In this document: one piece after another, positions 33,196 to 44,911 of the stretch | Numbering within the stretch: the stretch's first letter is position 1 | Layout of the letters: every line of letters begins with the position of its first letter | Source: Planoprotostelium fungivorum | Taxonomy: Eukaryota; Evosea; Variosea; Cavosteliida; Cavosteliaceae | DNA: 64,000 bases | NCBI GenBank assembly: GCA_003024175.1 | Contig: MDYQ01000477.1 | Location: 1 to 64,000, forward strand | Direction of reading: 5' to 3' | Made by a program: the position numbers and the translations under genes | Notes under the pieces: model-generated | Told to the model about the DNA's origin: nothing | The model's input: only the letters and a program-made list of their open reading frames with translations | The model's database searches: none

Positions 33196-34472
33196 ATGAC
33201 CATATCTCGAAGGTATCTCATAATTACATTGCTCCTCTTTGCCTTCACGTGCATAAATCTCATTCAACCTTGGAGGAGTATCCTGGTCGTTCAGGACCCT
33301 CCCAATCACCATCCTCCATGCGCACAGGCAATAGGTCAAAACGCTCAGTCATCATCCTTTGAACAGTCCATTCCACCACAACCGAACAGAGAGGAGGAGA
33401 AGGATGATTACAAGATAGACCCCAGTCTAGCTGTGACGAGCCCACGTTACAAGAAGAGAGTGTATGACATCATTACTCGTGCCTTTCCATACGATCGCAA
33501 TCGTGCCATTCCAAACATTGTCTGGCGATCATGGAAGTCGAAAGAGCTGAATGGGGAGAGGACGAAATGGGCGAAGACGTGGGAAGAGAATGCGAAGAAC
33601 TGGAATCTTACCATGCTGGACGACAAAGACATGGAAGACTGGATGCAGAAGAGAGTGAAGCACATTCCGTGCGTTATGGAAGCTTGGGAACTGATGCCGC
33701 AGATCATCTTACGCTCAGACTTCTTTCGGTATCTCATTCTGTTTGTCGAAGGAGGTCTGTGGACAGGTTACTATCGTTCGAGTCGCATTACACTGAGCCA
33801 ACACAGACACAGACACCTCACTTGTCGTCGAGCCTGAGAAGTGGGTGCCCGCAGAGTTTGGCAGTTGGCGAGATCAAGCGGGTCTGGTGGCAAACGAGCA
33901 AGATCAACCTTCAGGAGAGATGTGGGCGAGGAGGAGGTTTCAAATAGTTCAATACTGTATGATGTTCAAGAAGGGACACCCTGCGTTAGCAAACGTCATC
34001 ACGAGTGTCATCATAGAGACTATGAAAAGGAAGGCAGAAGGTGAGTGATCCTTCTATACGCTGTGAGAGAAACCCCAATCACATCATCACCTTTTTTGAT
34101 CAACAACAAAAAACGAAAAAAATACATCAAACGTTTGTACAAGAAAATGAAACGTGTGAACCTCTACCAGGTAAACTCCAACAATTAGGGAACATCGACA
34201 TCTTAGAGTGGACCGGTCCAGCTCTCTTCACAGACGACTTGTTCAACTACTGGAACCGCCGAGGGCCGGGGGGGCTGTCGATCAACTTGCCAGAGGACGA
34301 AGAGTGGAACGCAGGGTATCAAGGAGAGTTCTCAGGGTCGAGTCTGTCTGGCTTCACGGACACACAGAAAGTGGGCGACCTCATTCTGTTGCACAGAAGT
34401 CGGTTCTGGTTCAGACCGTCGAACGATTCGTTCATCGTCCATCACTGTTCAGGGTCATGGAAAGGGTGGTGA
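33196..34472 (+). CDS. OCH1-like alpha-mannosyltransferase (GT32 family)
   Basis: A type II membrane protein: MTISRRYLIITLLLFAFTCI is a short cytosolic tail plus anchor, followed by a stem. The catalytic domain starts IPNIVWRSWKSKEL (about 33510) and has ILRSDFFRYLILFVEGGLW. An intron (about 33768-33810) then splices to TDTDTSLVVEPEKW, restoring the DXD metal-binding motif (DTD). Later motifs are RRRFQIVQYCMMFKKGHPAL and LEWTGPALFTDDLFNYW, and the C-terminus is FIVHHCSGSWKGW. GT32 enzymes start or extend N-glycan outer chains in the Golgi. Three exons. The GTG at 33106 in frame is unlikely as start; the ATG at 33196 directly precedes the anchor. Confidence 0.88.
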
Positions 34473-34633
34473 CAAAATGTATAAAGAAGTCAGAGGCGAT
34501 GTCTCGTTTTCTTATCGAATGTGTAGAAGGTGCAGACGTAAGTGATCTGAACGAGTGTCCGCTTCACTCTTTCATATCGATATGGAAATTCGCATTGTAG
34601 TGTGTTGAACCATTTTACAACCCAACACGTCAC

Positions 34634-35327
34634 ATGATTGCCAGAGCAATCCATCTCCCCTTCCGAACACGCTTCACATCTCTGAAGCCTCGCATCGTTG
34701 ATACGCATCACATCAGGAACATGTCTAGACAAGTCATCCACACCACTAATGCCCCCGCCGCAGTAGCCGCCTACAGGTTCGTGTCAATCTTTTCATCATC
34801 CTGAGCGTCTCGCAGCCAAGCCATCAAGGCCAACGGATTCATCTTTGTCAGCGGCCAATTAGGCCTTGTACCCAAGGTAAGAGATGGAAGATATCAAATG
34901 TCTGATCCTTTGAACAGACAGGAGAGTTCATCTCAAACAATGTTGAAGAGCAGGCTGATCAGGTGTGGCATCAAAAACTTTGGGTCACAATCATTCTTCT
35001 GACAACACAGGTATTGAAGAACCTTCAAGCCATTTTGGAAGCCGCAGGATCAAGTCTCGAGAAGGTGAATAAAAACCATCATCTCTTCAGTCATTCTGAC
35101 GTCTAAATGCAGATTGTAAAATGCACTGTCCTCCTGTCTGATATCGCCAACTTCAACGCAGTCAACAGTGTTTACGTCAAGTGTGAGTCTGACCTTCTCA
35201 CATCATTCACCCATGTGACTGACTCCTCACAGACTTCCCCAATGACCCTCCAGCCCGTGCTGCCTACGCTGTCGCTCACCTACCCAAATCGGCATTGGTC
35301 GAGATCGAAGCCATCGCCCTTGAATAA
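34634..35327 (+). CDS. RidA/YjgF/UK114 imine deaminase
   Basis: The first exon has a basic, hydroxylated N-terminus (MIARAIHLPFRTRFTSLKPR) that looks like a mitochondrial targeting peptide, then VIHTTNAPAAVAAY. After introns come SQAIKANGFIFVSGQLGL, NLQAILEAAGSSLEKI, VKCTVLLSDIANFNAVN and FPNDPPARAAYAVAHL, with PKSALVEIEAIALE at the end. RidA hydrolyses reactive enamine/imine intermediates from PLP enzymes. The conserved arginine is in PPARAAY. The final residues match the family exactly. A second in-frame ATG (MSRQVIH) could give a cytosolic form. Confidence 0.92.
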
Positions 35328-35452
35328 ACAAAGACGGTCTATCCTTCTCATTCAAGCGATCTCGTCCATTCAGCTTGCACATTCTTCGTCTCACATGTGA
35401 ACAAGCCCCATTATTTGTCTATTGTTAAGCGTCTCAACAGACGTACGCATGA

Positions 35453-35468
35453 TCCCACACGTGTGGGA
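35453..35468. promoter_or_regulatory. 16-bp palindrome centred on an E-box
   Basis: tcccacacgtgtggga, perfectly palindromic, with CACGTG at its centre. It is 121 bases before the start of the D-lactate-dehydrogenase gene and 126 after the RidA stop. CACGTG cores bind bHLH or bZIP factors. Extended CACACGTG words also occur near 16582 and 61524. Confidence 0.5.
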
Positions 35469-35588
35469 GACTTCCATGAGAACAGGACAGCCGAACGATC
35501 TTTTGTTCCTAGGAGTGTAGGAAATTTCGTTTCCTTGGCCACGTGAACACATCATACGCCAAGGAAAACACAATCAGCAACACGAAAC

Positions 35589-36960
35589 ATGAAGATCACC
35601 GTATTCAGCGCTAAATCTTGGGATAGAGAGTACCTTCCCAAAGCCAATCAAGACAAGGTGACGTCATAACACAGTGCACGCATCGTCACTCATTTTCCAT
35701 AGCACGAACTCAAATTCGTTCCCAGCCGTTTGGACGTCGATCACGCTGAGTTGGCGAAAGGATCTGAGGCAGTCTGTCTTTTCGTCAATGACGATGGAGG
35801 GAAAGAGAGCCTTGGTGGGCTGTGACACGTCAAATTCTATAGCTGACCACCTCTAACAGGAGCGTTGAACAAGTTGGGCATTAAGCTCGTTCTTATGAGG
35901 TGTGCCGGTTTCAACAATGTAGATTTAGAGGAGGCAAAGAGTCTTGGCATGCAGGTGATGACCGTCCCCGGTTATTCGCCGTATGCCGTCGCAGAACATG
36001 CGGTCGCTCTCATATTGTCCCTCAATCGGTACGACCATCTCCCCTCACCTCATTCAACCCCACATCTCCATCTTTGAGACTCTCCCTCCTCACGAGCTGA
36101 ATCGTCATCCAGCAAGATCCACAAATCATACAATCGTGTCAGAGAGAACAACTTTGAATTGACTGGTCTGTTGGGATTCGATATTCATGGCAAGACTGTG
36201 GGAGTCCTCGGTACAGGCAAGATCGGTCAAGTCTTCGCTGGCATCATGAAAGGTGCAATCACATCTCGAATCACGTCCCATTCTGACCTCGTCGAACAGG
36301 CTTTGGAGTCAAATTGATTGGATACGACAAGTTCAAGAGTGACCAGTTGGTGAAGGACACCGGATTAGAATACGTCGAGTTGGATGAGGTCATTCGACTC
36401 ATAATCATCGATCTGATCGAAACAGCTGTTCGCTCAATCGGACATCATCTCGGTCCACCTTCCCCTGTTGAAAGACACAAAGTACATCATCAACAACAAG
36501 GCCATTGAGAAGATGAAGAAAGGTAATGTGTCAACGTCTGCATCCCATCTGACGAGTCCAGACGTGATGATCGTCAACACATCGAGAGGAGCTCTCATCG
36601 ACACGAAGGCCGTCATCGCCGGACTGAAGAAGGGTCAGATCGGTCATCTGGGTACGACCATGATGCACAGTGTCTGAAGACTCACTCGCGCAGGTTTGGA
36701 CGTGTACGAAGAAGAAGAGAGCCTCTTCTACGAAGACAACTCGGGCAAAGTCTTGCAGGATGACACGTTCGCTCGGCTTCTCACCTTCCCCAACGTTCTC
36801 ATCACCGGACATCAAGCCTTCTTTACCAGAGAGGCACAGGTGAGACGGTGACCATCTCGTGTGGAGGTCTAACGTGTCACAGGAGAACATCTGCAGTACG
36901 ACCATGCAGAATGCAGAAGATTTCCTATCTGGAAAGAAGACCGACAACGCGAAATGCTAA
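35589..36960 (+). CDS. D-lactate dehydrogenase-type 2-hydroxyacid dehydrogenase
   Basis: [20 protein letters not shown] start. NAD-binding GxGxxG is in [16 protein letters not shown] (about 36210). Catalytic residues of the family are visible: Arg in [11 protein letters not shown] (about 36580), Glu in [14 protein letters not shown] (about 36700), and His in [13 protein letters not shown] (about 36815). The substrate-domain segment [19 protein letters not shown] precedes. The enzyme interconverts D-lactate and pyruvate with NADH in the cytosol. Eight short exons; the C-terminus is [10 protein letters not shown]. It lies between RidA and a FrnE-like gene; no operon-like link is implied. Confidence 0.92.
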
Positions 36961-37060
36961 GAATAAAATCGCAAATGACTCGATGATGGAAGATGATGTT
37001 TCTCGTGACATCAATTGCATTAGACAAATAAACCATGACTACTCAGGTGTCTTCATTCAA

Positions 37061-37928
37061 TTACACGTGCCATCGATCGTACAGACGTCTCCAGCCACTG
37101 TCGTGGGCTTCTGTTCAGTCAAGATCTTCTCCACAACTCTCTTGATCGCTTCTGGTTCTTGCGCTCCAGACAGTGCATACTGTGACACATCAGCATCATC
37201 GCTCCTCCACATTTCACGTCTCTCACCTTTCCTTCAAAGATGAAGAAGGGAACGCCCGACACTCTGTATTTAAGATGAGCCTCCTCCACCTGTCGTGGTC
37301 AACATCACCATGATATGAAAACACTGTGAACATCTTCACCTCCTCTTTCACTTGTTCGACACCCTCAGAGCTCTCCAAGAAGCGAGATACCTGTCCTCCA
37401 TCTAATCCAGCACGGACAGCGGCATCGGTGAGAACATCTCTCGATCCAATGTTCTTCTCCCCCTCGAAATAATCCGAAAACAGCTCGGACACTACTTCTT
37501 CCTGTTTGTTGTGATGCTTGCTGTATTCGATGAGACGGTGTGAGTCCAATGTGTTGGCCACTTTTCCTCCGTAAGAGAATTGGATGGGTGGGTTCTCGTT
37601 GAGTCCTTCACGTGGTCAATGTCTTTCGATCGGTGATGTGATGGCTCACCTGTCTGTTTCATGGCGGCTATCATGCCCTCTATACGGGATTTTCCAAATT
37701 TCTTGGCGTACATCTCCATCTTGTCGACTCCCTCTGAAGGTAGATTGGGATCGAGAAAGAATGGCTTCCAGTTGATCTCGAACTTTGCATTGGAAAATGA
37801 CTTGAGTGCAGTGTCCAATCTCCTCTTGCCAACGTAACACCAGGGACTGATGGGGTCAGCCCGTACGATTGTCCTTCAACTCACCAGATGGTATCCGAAA
37901 TAACATCAATCTTGATGATCCTGCTCAT
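37061..37928 (-). CDS. FrnE/DsbA-like thioredoxin-fold oxidoreductase
   Basis: Starts MSRIIKIDVISDTI; an intron splits the active site and splicing gives CPWCYVGKRRLDTAL, so the CxxC is CPWC. Then come WKPFFLDPNLPSEG, FGKSRIEGMIAAMKQTG, the DsbA helical insertion (SHRLIEYSKHHNKQEEVV, then AVRAGLDGGQVSRFL), and YRVSGVPFFIFEGK with the cis-Pro of the fold. The C-terminal extension ends in VAGDVCTIDGTCN. FrnE proteins are 2-hydroxychromene isomerase-like disulfide oxidoreductases. The partner or substrate is unknown. The start codon is only 31 bases from the divergent RasGEF ATG. Confidence 0.85.
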
Positions 37929-37959
37929 GTTGTTTGTTTGTTCTGTGTCTCGTGCGAAA

Positions 37960-40490
37960 ATGGTTTTGAGCCCGCATCAGGTCTTGATTGCGTCATCATC
38001 GATCGGAAGAGGAAGGAGTCAACCCCGACGTGATTCTTCCGATTCGGAGTGTAGATCATCCGTCCGTTCACCGAACGAGCTTAAGAGGGTCATTTCCAGC
38101 TTGGTCTCCAGCGGAGTCAGAACGGCATATTTTACTAGACAGCGCATCTCGGAGAAATGCTACAAACGATGCTATTGTCACCATGGTGTACCACACGTGA
38201 AGAACAGCGAAGGCGATGCTGGGTCGAGTGGTAGGCCACACGCTTTGTACGAACACGATCTTGTAAAAGAAGAGGAGGCAGCAGTAATCAGTAGATTTAC
38301 GCTCAAGTATGGTAGATTCCCACGGCCTCCTTCAGTCTCCAATTCCCAGGAAGCAGATTCACTGCTGTCGGCTTTTCTTGAGCATAAACCAAATACGGTG
38401 CTCATGTCTATACCAAGCATGACTGTGTCCGAATCACCTGACACTATCAAGAAGAGGAGGTCCCTGCTGAGCTCCTCCAGTTCATCTGGCTTGCCGAGGA
38501 GGTTCAGCATCAGTCGTCCATCAGAACTACGAACCCTGAACACGGAATCAGAGCTGAGAAGGTTGAAAGCTGGGATCACGCTGGAGGGAGGGAAGGAAGA
38601 TGAGAAGAAACAGAGGAGCACTAAACTTAGACCTCGGTTCATATCAGAGTCCAAACCGAATAGCCCGACCTCTCAGAAGAAATCGCCTCTGAGGATTCCT
38701 TCTGGCGTCTGGTGGCAGCAACATATCGAGAGATTCACAAGTGAAGCCGCCTTCATTTCAACTGCTGTTGGGTCAGGAGGACTACCCACCATCCAAGAGA
38801 ACGATAGCAGGATCATCTTTCGAGAAGATCTGAAGCCACCATCTGCCATTGTAACATCAAAGATTATAGAGGAGCTCTCCCCGAAGCTGAATCTATCCTC
38901 AACAGGATATGGAGACGTGAAGCCGTTCAGCCGGTCAGCTAGCAACAGTCAAGTGTCTCTTCTAGAAGAGTTGACCAACAGGAGGATTCCAAAACATGGA
39001 ACCATAGACATTCTCCTCCGGTGGTTGATCCTGGAGAATCGAGGTGAGGCGACACAGTGATTGCGAATCGCTGAAAGATTAATACCAGACTGTGATGTCA
39101 TGCACCACTTTCTACAAAGTGCTGCGTCTTTCGTTATCGATGAGGACGTTCTTAACTGCCTCATCTCTCTCTTTGAGAATTTCTCCCAGCAGGAGGACAT
39201 GACCGCCCGATTATTGTATCAGAGGAGGTGAGCCATCGCCGATCGTCATCCCAAGTTGATGTTCGGCAGAGTGGCGCGTTTCATGATCATCTGGCTGCGA
39301 ACGATTCCCCCAACAGACTTGAGCTTCTTTGACTCAGACGCCATGCTCACAGACTCTTTCAATGGGACACAAAAAACGAAACTGCTGGACATTCTAAGCC
39401 AATTTAGACACAGACTCGATCAGATGGAGTTGACCCATGATGCGGTGGCTCTGGGAGAGATCATCGACAAGGCTCTCTCTGCAGTTCAACCACCGATGAG
39501 AAATAGGATGTTCAGGAGCAGGTCCTTCTGTTCTGTAAAATTAACCAGAGTCGCACCCGAAACCGTGGCGGAAATCTTTCACGAGGTCAGTTCTCACGAT
39601 GACGATCTTCATCACCTTCTATCGCTCACGACCAACACGATGATGATGTGCTGAAACGAAGAATACAGGAAGATCTCCTCATCTTTCAGAAGATCAAAGT
39701 GAGGACGGAATTCATCCAGTGTGGTTGGACTCAAGAGAATCGCGCCGATCAGACATCGCCCAATGTCATGGCGCTCATCCATCGTTTCAACCGCATCAGC
39801 TACTGGGTCGTGTCCGAAATCCTCTCGACCGGCAACATCAAGACCCAGAAACGAACTGTAAAGAAGATGATCACGGTGGCGAAAGAGTGTAGGGCCCGCA
39901 ACAACTTCAATGGACTGATGGCAGTCATCGCTGGTCTGAACATGAGCTTCGTCTCTCCGTTCGTGAAGAGTCTGAGAGACAAGTGGCAGAAGATCATCGA
40001 GAGCTTGGAATCTTTCATGTCCCCCGAGTATAATTACAAATCTTATCGGGCAGAGGTGAACCTATCTCTCGTCATCATCACACGCTTGCATCTCATCATC
40101 ATCGCAACGATCATCTGATGTCTTCGATTCTGACAGTGAGAACAGGTGTCTCGATTGAGGAATCTCGTGTTAGATGGAAAGTATTCCGTTCATCATCAGC
40201 ACCCTCTCATGCCATACATGGGTGTCTACCTCCGAGACATCTACTTCTGTGAAGAGAGCAACAAGAGCACCATCGATGTCAACGGACACACCGCCATCAA
40301 CTTTGACAAAGTGAACATGCTGGGAGCCGTTCTGGCAGACATCCATGCCCAGCAGATCAGCACTAGCCTGAGACCCTTTCACTACGAGGGAGACGGAGAG
40401 GTGCAGCAGTACCTGAGAGACCTCCACACGATGTCGGAAGAGCAGATGAAAGAGGCCAGCATTCGATGCCGTGCTTGGTATAAAGATTAA
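37960..40490 (+). CDS. Ras guanine-nucleotide exchange factor (RasGEF_N + CDC25)
   Basis: A long Ser/Arg-rich, probably disordered N-terminus (about 350 residues). A RasGEF_N domain follows: HGTIDILLRWLILEN, FVIDEDVLNCLISLFENF, RVARFMIIWLRTIPPT, and FRHRLDQMELTHDAV. The catalytic CDC25 domain runs from about 39650: FNRISYWVVSEILSTGN, KKMITVAKECRARNNFN, GLMAVIAGLNM, MPYMGVYLRDIYF, and INFDKVNMLGAVLADIH. It ends RCRAWYKD. It activates Ras-type GTPases by releasing GDP. Amoebozoa carry many such genes. The start at 37960 is preferred over an in-frame upstream ATG (37888), which would place the opposite gene's start inside this CDS. Confidence 0.88.
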
Positions 40491-40584
40491 TTGTACATAC
40501 AAGATGAGACTTCATGGTGATCTGATGATGATGCAAAAGGACGAAACATGTACAAAAATTTATCGATAACATCATCTCCGATCA

Positions 40585-41856
40585 TCATCGCAGGAATATC
40601 GGACTGAAAGCCTTCTGCTCCTCCGTCATCTGAAAATTGGCCCGCACCAAGTCCTGCTCCTCTTGAGGTTCCTCCTGCACCTCCCCCTCATCCGTCTCTT
40701 CTCCCCGCATCATTCCTCCGTAAGACATTTCCACTTCTTCCTTCACCAGCCCCGGCTTCGCTTCCGCATCTCCCTCTGACGATGAAGTCTCGTAGAAGAA
40801 GGGATCTACGTCTGGTGTTCGCGGTGCCTCGGGTTCTTCTTCCTCTATGGCTCGTTTTCTCGCTTCGTTGGGTCGGCTCTTCATGGTTAAGAGGAGGTTG
40901 TCTTCATCTCCGATTCTCATCGAGTTGATGACGGTCTGTTTACAGACCGGGAGGACCTATCTCACGTCAATCGGTGTATTTGGTAGATTTCGGTGTGGAT
41001 CATCATGTGGATCGTGATGTGGATGATGAATGATGATGTTGATGTTGTGGATGATGAGAGACTGTTCACCTCGATCAATCTGGCGATAGGTATATTCTCG
41101 CTGACTGCTTTGATGAGTGGACGTCTCAGGGGTGATTTATCGGGCAGTTGTCGCATGAAGCTGATGATGTTCCTCCCCACTTGTTCGAAGATGGTTGTAT
41201 CCTCTTTCTTTGGAAATCGACTCACTACAACGAACCGTCAATCGTTCACATCTCTAAAATGGACATGATGTCATCTCGCTAACGATGAACGTTGAAGATG
41301 ATGTAGAATCAACTCACGGTGATACGTGGATCCCACGTAAGCCTGCAACATCTTCGTTCCTTCTTCTTTTCCTCCCCCCCACTCGTCGATCTTCTTGTCA
41401 AAGTTTTTCAGCTTGGCCGCCTTGTTCGAGTGTTGTGTGAACGGGATCGGTTTTCGGCCCTTTGGAAACTTGGTCGTGCCGTCTTTCAGATCTAATTTTC
41501 CGCCCCTGCTCTCGTCACAACTGTGCCTCTGGTGGTTATCGTTACCTCTCCTTCTGCTTCTGATGCATGGAACACAACCTCCTGCTCTTCTGTTGTCTCT
41601 CGCAACCCACGGCGAGGCAGGTGTGGAGAACACCTTCTTTCTCCGTCTTTCTCCTCTTGGATGCTTTCTCTACGATGGCCCTCCTCATGTAGTGCTCCAC
41701 AAATCGCAGATCATCTACATTCTCGTACGATTCGAAGATCTCTTCTTCGTATTCCCCCTCCGCATCATTGTTCGGCTCCTCGAATGCTTCTTGCAAATCT
41801 TCGATGTGATTAAGAGAGGGATTGGACGATATGTAAATCACCCTGATCTGGATCAT
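40585..41856 (-). CDS. Hypothetical nuclear-type protein with small Cys/His motif
   Basis: Not recognised. An acidic N-terminal part (FEEPNNDAEGEYEEEIFESY) leads to CLAVGCERQQKSRRLCSMH, a C-x4-C-x9-C-x2-H arrangement like the WRKY19-type small zinc fingers. A lysine-rich exon follows (PKGRKPIPFTQHSNKAAKL), then IFEQVGRNIISFMRQLPDKS and PLRRPLIKAVSENIPIARL, and an acidic C-terminal exon (MRIGDEDNLLLTMKSRPNE ... EVEMSYGG). Exon joins in the middle are uncertain. The ending FSPIFLR at 40585 is convergent with the RasGEF gene. Coding potential is good in the last two exons, weaker towards the start. Confidence 0.5.
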
Positions 41857-42553
41857 CCTCGAGAGATGGACTGTAATTCGAAGAGAGTATGCTACCAATA
41901 GTCGGATACTGAAGAGAATGAGAAGTTTCGCAAACATTCTTATCACCTGTATTTGTGTGAACTCAATGTGGTCTGGGGTAGGATGTGGTACTATCGAATA
42001 GTGCATCCCTCCATGTACCTGCCCGTTTATTTCAGCCCATCAAGAACGCACAGATCCATCGGTATTACCTGATGTTGAGAAGAAGGCCCGTACATGTGCT
42101 CGAGTGTTGGTTTTGCTTCGATCTCTTCCATTGCCTTGTGTCGAAGATCTTCCATAAAAGTTCCTGAACAGTATTCAATCGTCGATGAAGTCAATCGCAA
42201 TGTTCAGGCTATCACAGTATGTACCAATGGATGGTATGGAGATGATGCAAGCAGATGAGGAGACGCACCGTTTCACAATAAATGAGGACATCCAGGAATT
42301 TGTGCCTATCTACAACTCCTCCTTTCTATTGTTGTCCTCTATCGGGTGTCTCTCACGATATCAGAGGTACAATGCGATCGAACATCATAACACGAAGTGT
42401 ACATTACATCTGGGATGGTGTAGTGCTTATAAAAGTGAAATGAATAAATTCCAAAATGTGGATTTTCGGATGATCCAAGAGATCTCGGTAAAAGATCAGA
42501 GCCCTCATTCATTCTCTATCACAATCTACCAGATCAGATTGTAAAGAATATTC
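41857..42553. other. Intergenic region, one weak open frame
   Basis: About 700 bases upstream of the MORN gene and of the hypothetical gene on the other strand. One plus-strand open frame (42185-42544) begins MKSIAMFRLSQYVP but has no recognisable motif or splice support. Otherwise nothing is seen. Confidence 0.4.
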
Positions 42554-44911
42554 ATGGGAGAGCCTGTATACTGTACAGGAGTCATTCGATACAGCGATGG
42601 ATCGTTTTACGAGGGTAGCTTCGTCAAGCACAAAGGATCTCAGATAAGAAATGGAGTCGGACGTCTTACGAAGAGCGATGGAGAGTTCTACTTCGGTGAT
42701 TGGGTTAACGACAAGAGGCAAGGAACGGGCACTCAGAGATGGGCGGAGGGCGCAGAATACTCTGGAGAATGGCACAATGATCTCCAGACTGGGAAGGGGA
42801 TCTTGAGTAATCACTCTGAAATGTATTGGGGTGATTGGCTCAACGGAAGAACCCATGGTTACGGCCATTGGCAATTCAACAGTGTAGACAAAGTGAGTTG
42901 AATCACTCCATCTCGTCCAATCATCCATCCACATCATCCGTGCCTTCTGTCATTTCCGTCACCCACATTCGTCCTCCTCTCTTGGATTCCACGATCCCTC
43001 TCCCATCACTCATCCACCATCACCTATAACGATCCACAGGGCTGTCTAGAATACAAAGGCCACTGGTTCGACGGCACACAGACGGGAATGGGAGTCTTGA
43101 CCAGTCGCAGCGGACAAATTTGGTCTGGTGTCTGGAGATCTGGACTCTTGATCCGCCACATGACTCAGTCCATGGACGAGATGGTTGAAAATCATGCCAC
43201 GTTAGAGAAACAGCTGCGGGCCGTCAAGCTACTCGGTGTGAAACAGCCGATCGTCTCGATCGCCGCGATGAAGAAGGAGGATCGAGGTGGTCAGAAGGCA
43301 GGAGCTGCATCACAATCGAACATCAGAAGTTCCATCCTGTCGCAGAGTGACGTGGCGTCACAGATGATGATGATGTCTCACCAGTCCGAGATGACATCAC
43401 AACCGATGGGCACGATGTCATCACCTCAAGGAACGACGTCACGACCGACGGATATGATATCACAACCGATAGACATGATGTCACGATCACAACCAACGAC
43501 ATCACAACTGTTGAACCTGATGTCACAACGGCAAGCCATGGCATCACAAGGGATGAATTCTCTCCCCCACACGAAACAGACATCCGGCACGAACGGCAAC
43601 CATCATGACACGAACCCATCAGAGAAGAATTCCACCCAAATGATCCCACCCCAACGACCACTCCATCCACCACCCGTTGTAGATCTGGCCGGGGAAGAGG
43701 AGAGCGTGCAGAGTGGAGATCCACCACAGATCGGGAACCCTACGGAGGAGCCCGTCATCTCTTTCATTCCCAACAGTGTATCCCATTACTTGACATCCTT
43801 CAATGGTCTCAGCACAGAGGAAGAGAGAAAAGAAGATGAGAGAAAAGAAGAAGAGAGAAGAAAGGAAGAGAGAAGAGAAGGAGAGAAAAAGAGACAACAG
43901 AAGGGTGGTGCAACGAGGAACGAAGAGGAAGGAGAGGATCGATCTCAGGAAGTAGAGAGTATCATCACGCACTCTGATCTGCCCAACGTACGGTTCACAT
44001 TCATCTCCTCACATCCATTCACATCATCCATTCACATCATCCATCACATCATCCATCACATCATCCATTCACATCACCCATCATCGATGTACAACAAAAT
44101 GATGACGACAAACAGACGAGATACCTGGTCAGACGAAGAGGTTACCCCCGAGTGGAAGATCGATGGGAGACTCTCCTCCACTTGAATCCATCTCTCGTCA
44201 CAGACTATCTCAGAAAGAACATCCAACCCTCTCAAGATCCACTCCGAGTCCCTTCACCTCATCCAATCGAGACCCTCAATCCATTCGTAGGGGAGACACG
44301 GCATCGAGCACTCTCGAGCACTCTCACCATTGAAGAAGATCCGTTCGCGAGTGACTTGCCTTCTGATTACATGCCACCACCCAGACCTACCACCAGCATC
44401 AACTTGTTCTTCAAGAGGAGGAGGACGGGAGAGAGCCCCGCACCCGTCGTCTCTGCGAGCATTCCCATTCACCTCTCTCCACACTTTCGACACCGTCAAG
44501 CCATCATCCATCCACAATCGGTGCAGCCTCCCCTTCGTAACATCGCCCTCGATCATTCTGTCTCTGCGGAGGTGGAAGAGGAGGAGAGGAAGAAGAAGGA
44601 AGACAAGAGAGGACACAAGAAACCCGTTCGCAGCCGTTACTTTGAGAATCGTAAGATGGGAGACAACGAAGTCGTGAAACGAAAGATCAAGGTGGGGGAG
44701 ACCAAGAGGAAGAAGAAGGAGAGAGAAGAGAGAGGAGAGAGGGAGCACAACTCAGATTCAGACTTGACACAAGAAGATGCGAATGCGAAGGAGACAGAGA
44801 TGGACAGGAGTCAATACAGTAAGATGGTCGAAGTGGAGAGAGTGTCCACCAAGAGAATCGAAGACGAAGAATATCGAAAGGTGATGGGACTCGATGTGAT
44901 GTCATCATGAC
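42554..44911 (+). CDS. MORN-repeat protein with Ser-Gln-rich and charged middle
   Basis: About six MORN repeats open the protein (YSDGSFYEGSFVKHKG, GEFYFGDWVNDKRQGTG, EYSGEWHNDLQTGKG, MYWGDWLNGRTHGYG, LEYKGHWFDGTQTGMG, IWSGVWRSG). MORN repeats bind phosphoinositides or scaffold cortical structures. From about 43300 there is a low-complexity run of T/M-S-Q units (SQPMGTMSSPQGTTSRPTDM), then an E/R-rich helix. A 100-nt intron (about 43988-44104) joins in frame to TRYLVRRRGYPRVEDRWETL and LHLNPSLVTDYLRK. A motif TTSINLFFKRRR (about 44395) resembles a PCNA-interacting PIP box without the Gln. KKPVRSRYFENRK follows. Further exons probably continue past 44911. No family recognised beyond MORN. Confidence 0.65.

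Noticed and set aside
37888-37959. Upstream in-frame ATG of the RasGEF with a hydrophobic stretch (MILLMLFVCSV)
   Set aside because: It would overlap the start codon and first exon of the FrnE-like gene on the other strand and add a membrane segment foreign to RasGEFs.
38178-38654. 158-codon minus-strand open frame
   Set aside because: Antisense of the Ser/Arg-rich RasGEF N-terminus, with no motif.
42185-42544. 119-codon plus-strand frame MKSIAMFRLSQYVP...
   Set aside because: No motif, odd composition and no splice partners; kept only as a note in the intergenic entry.
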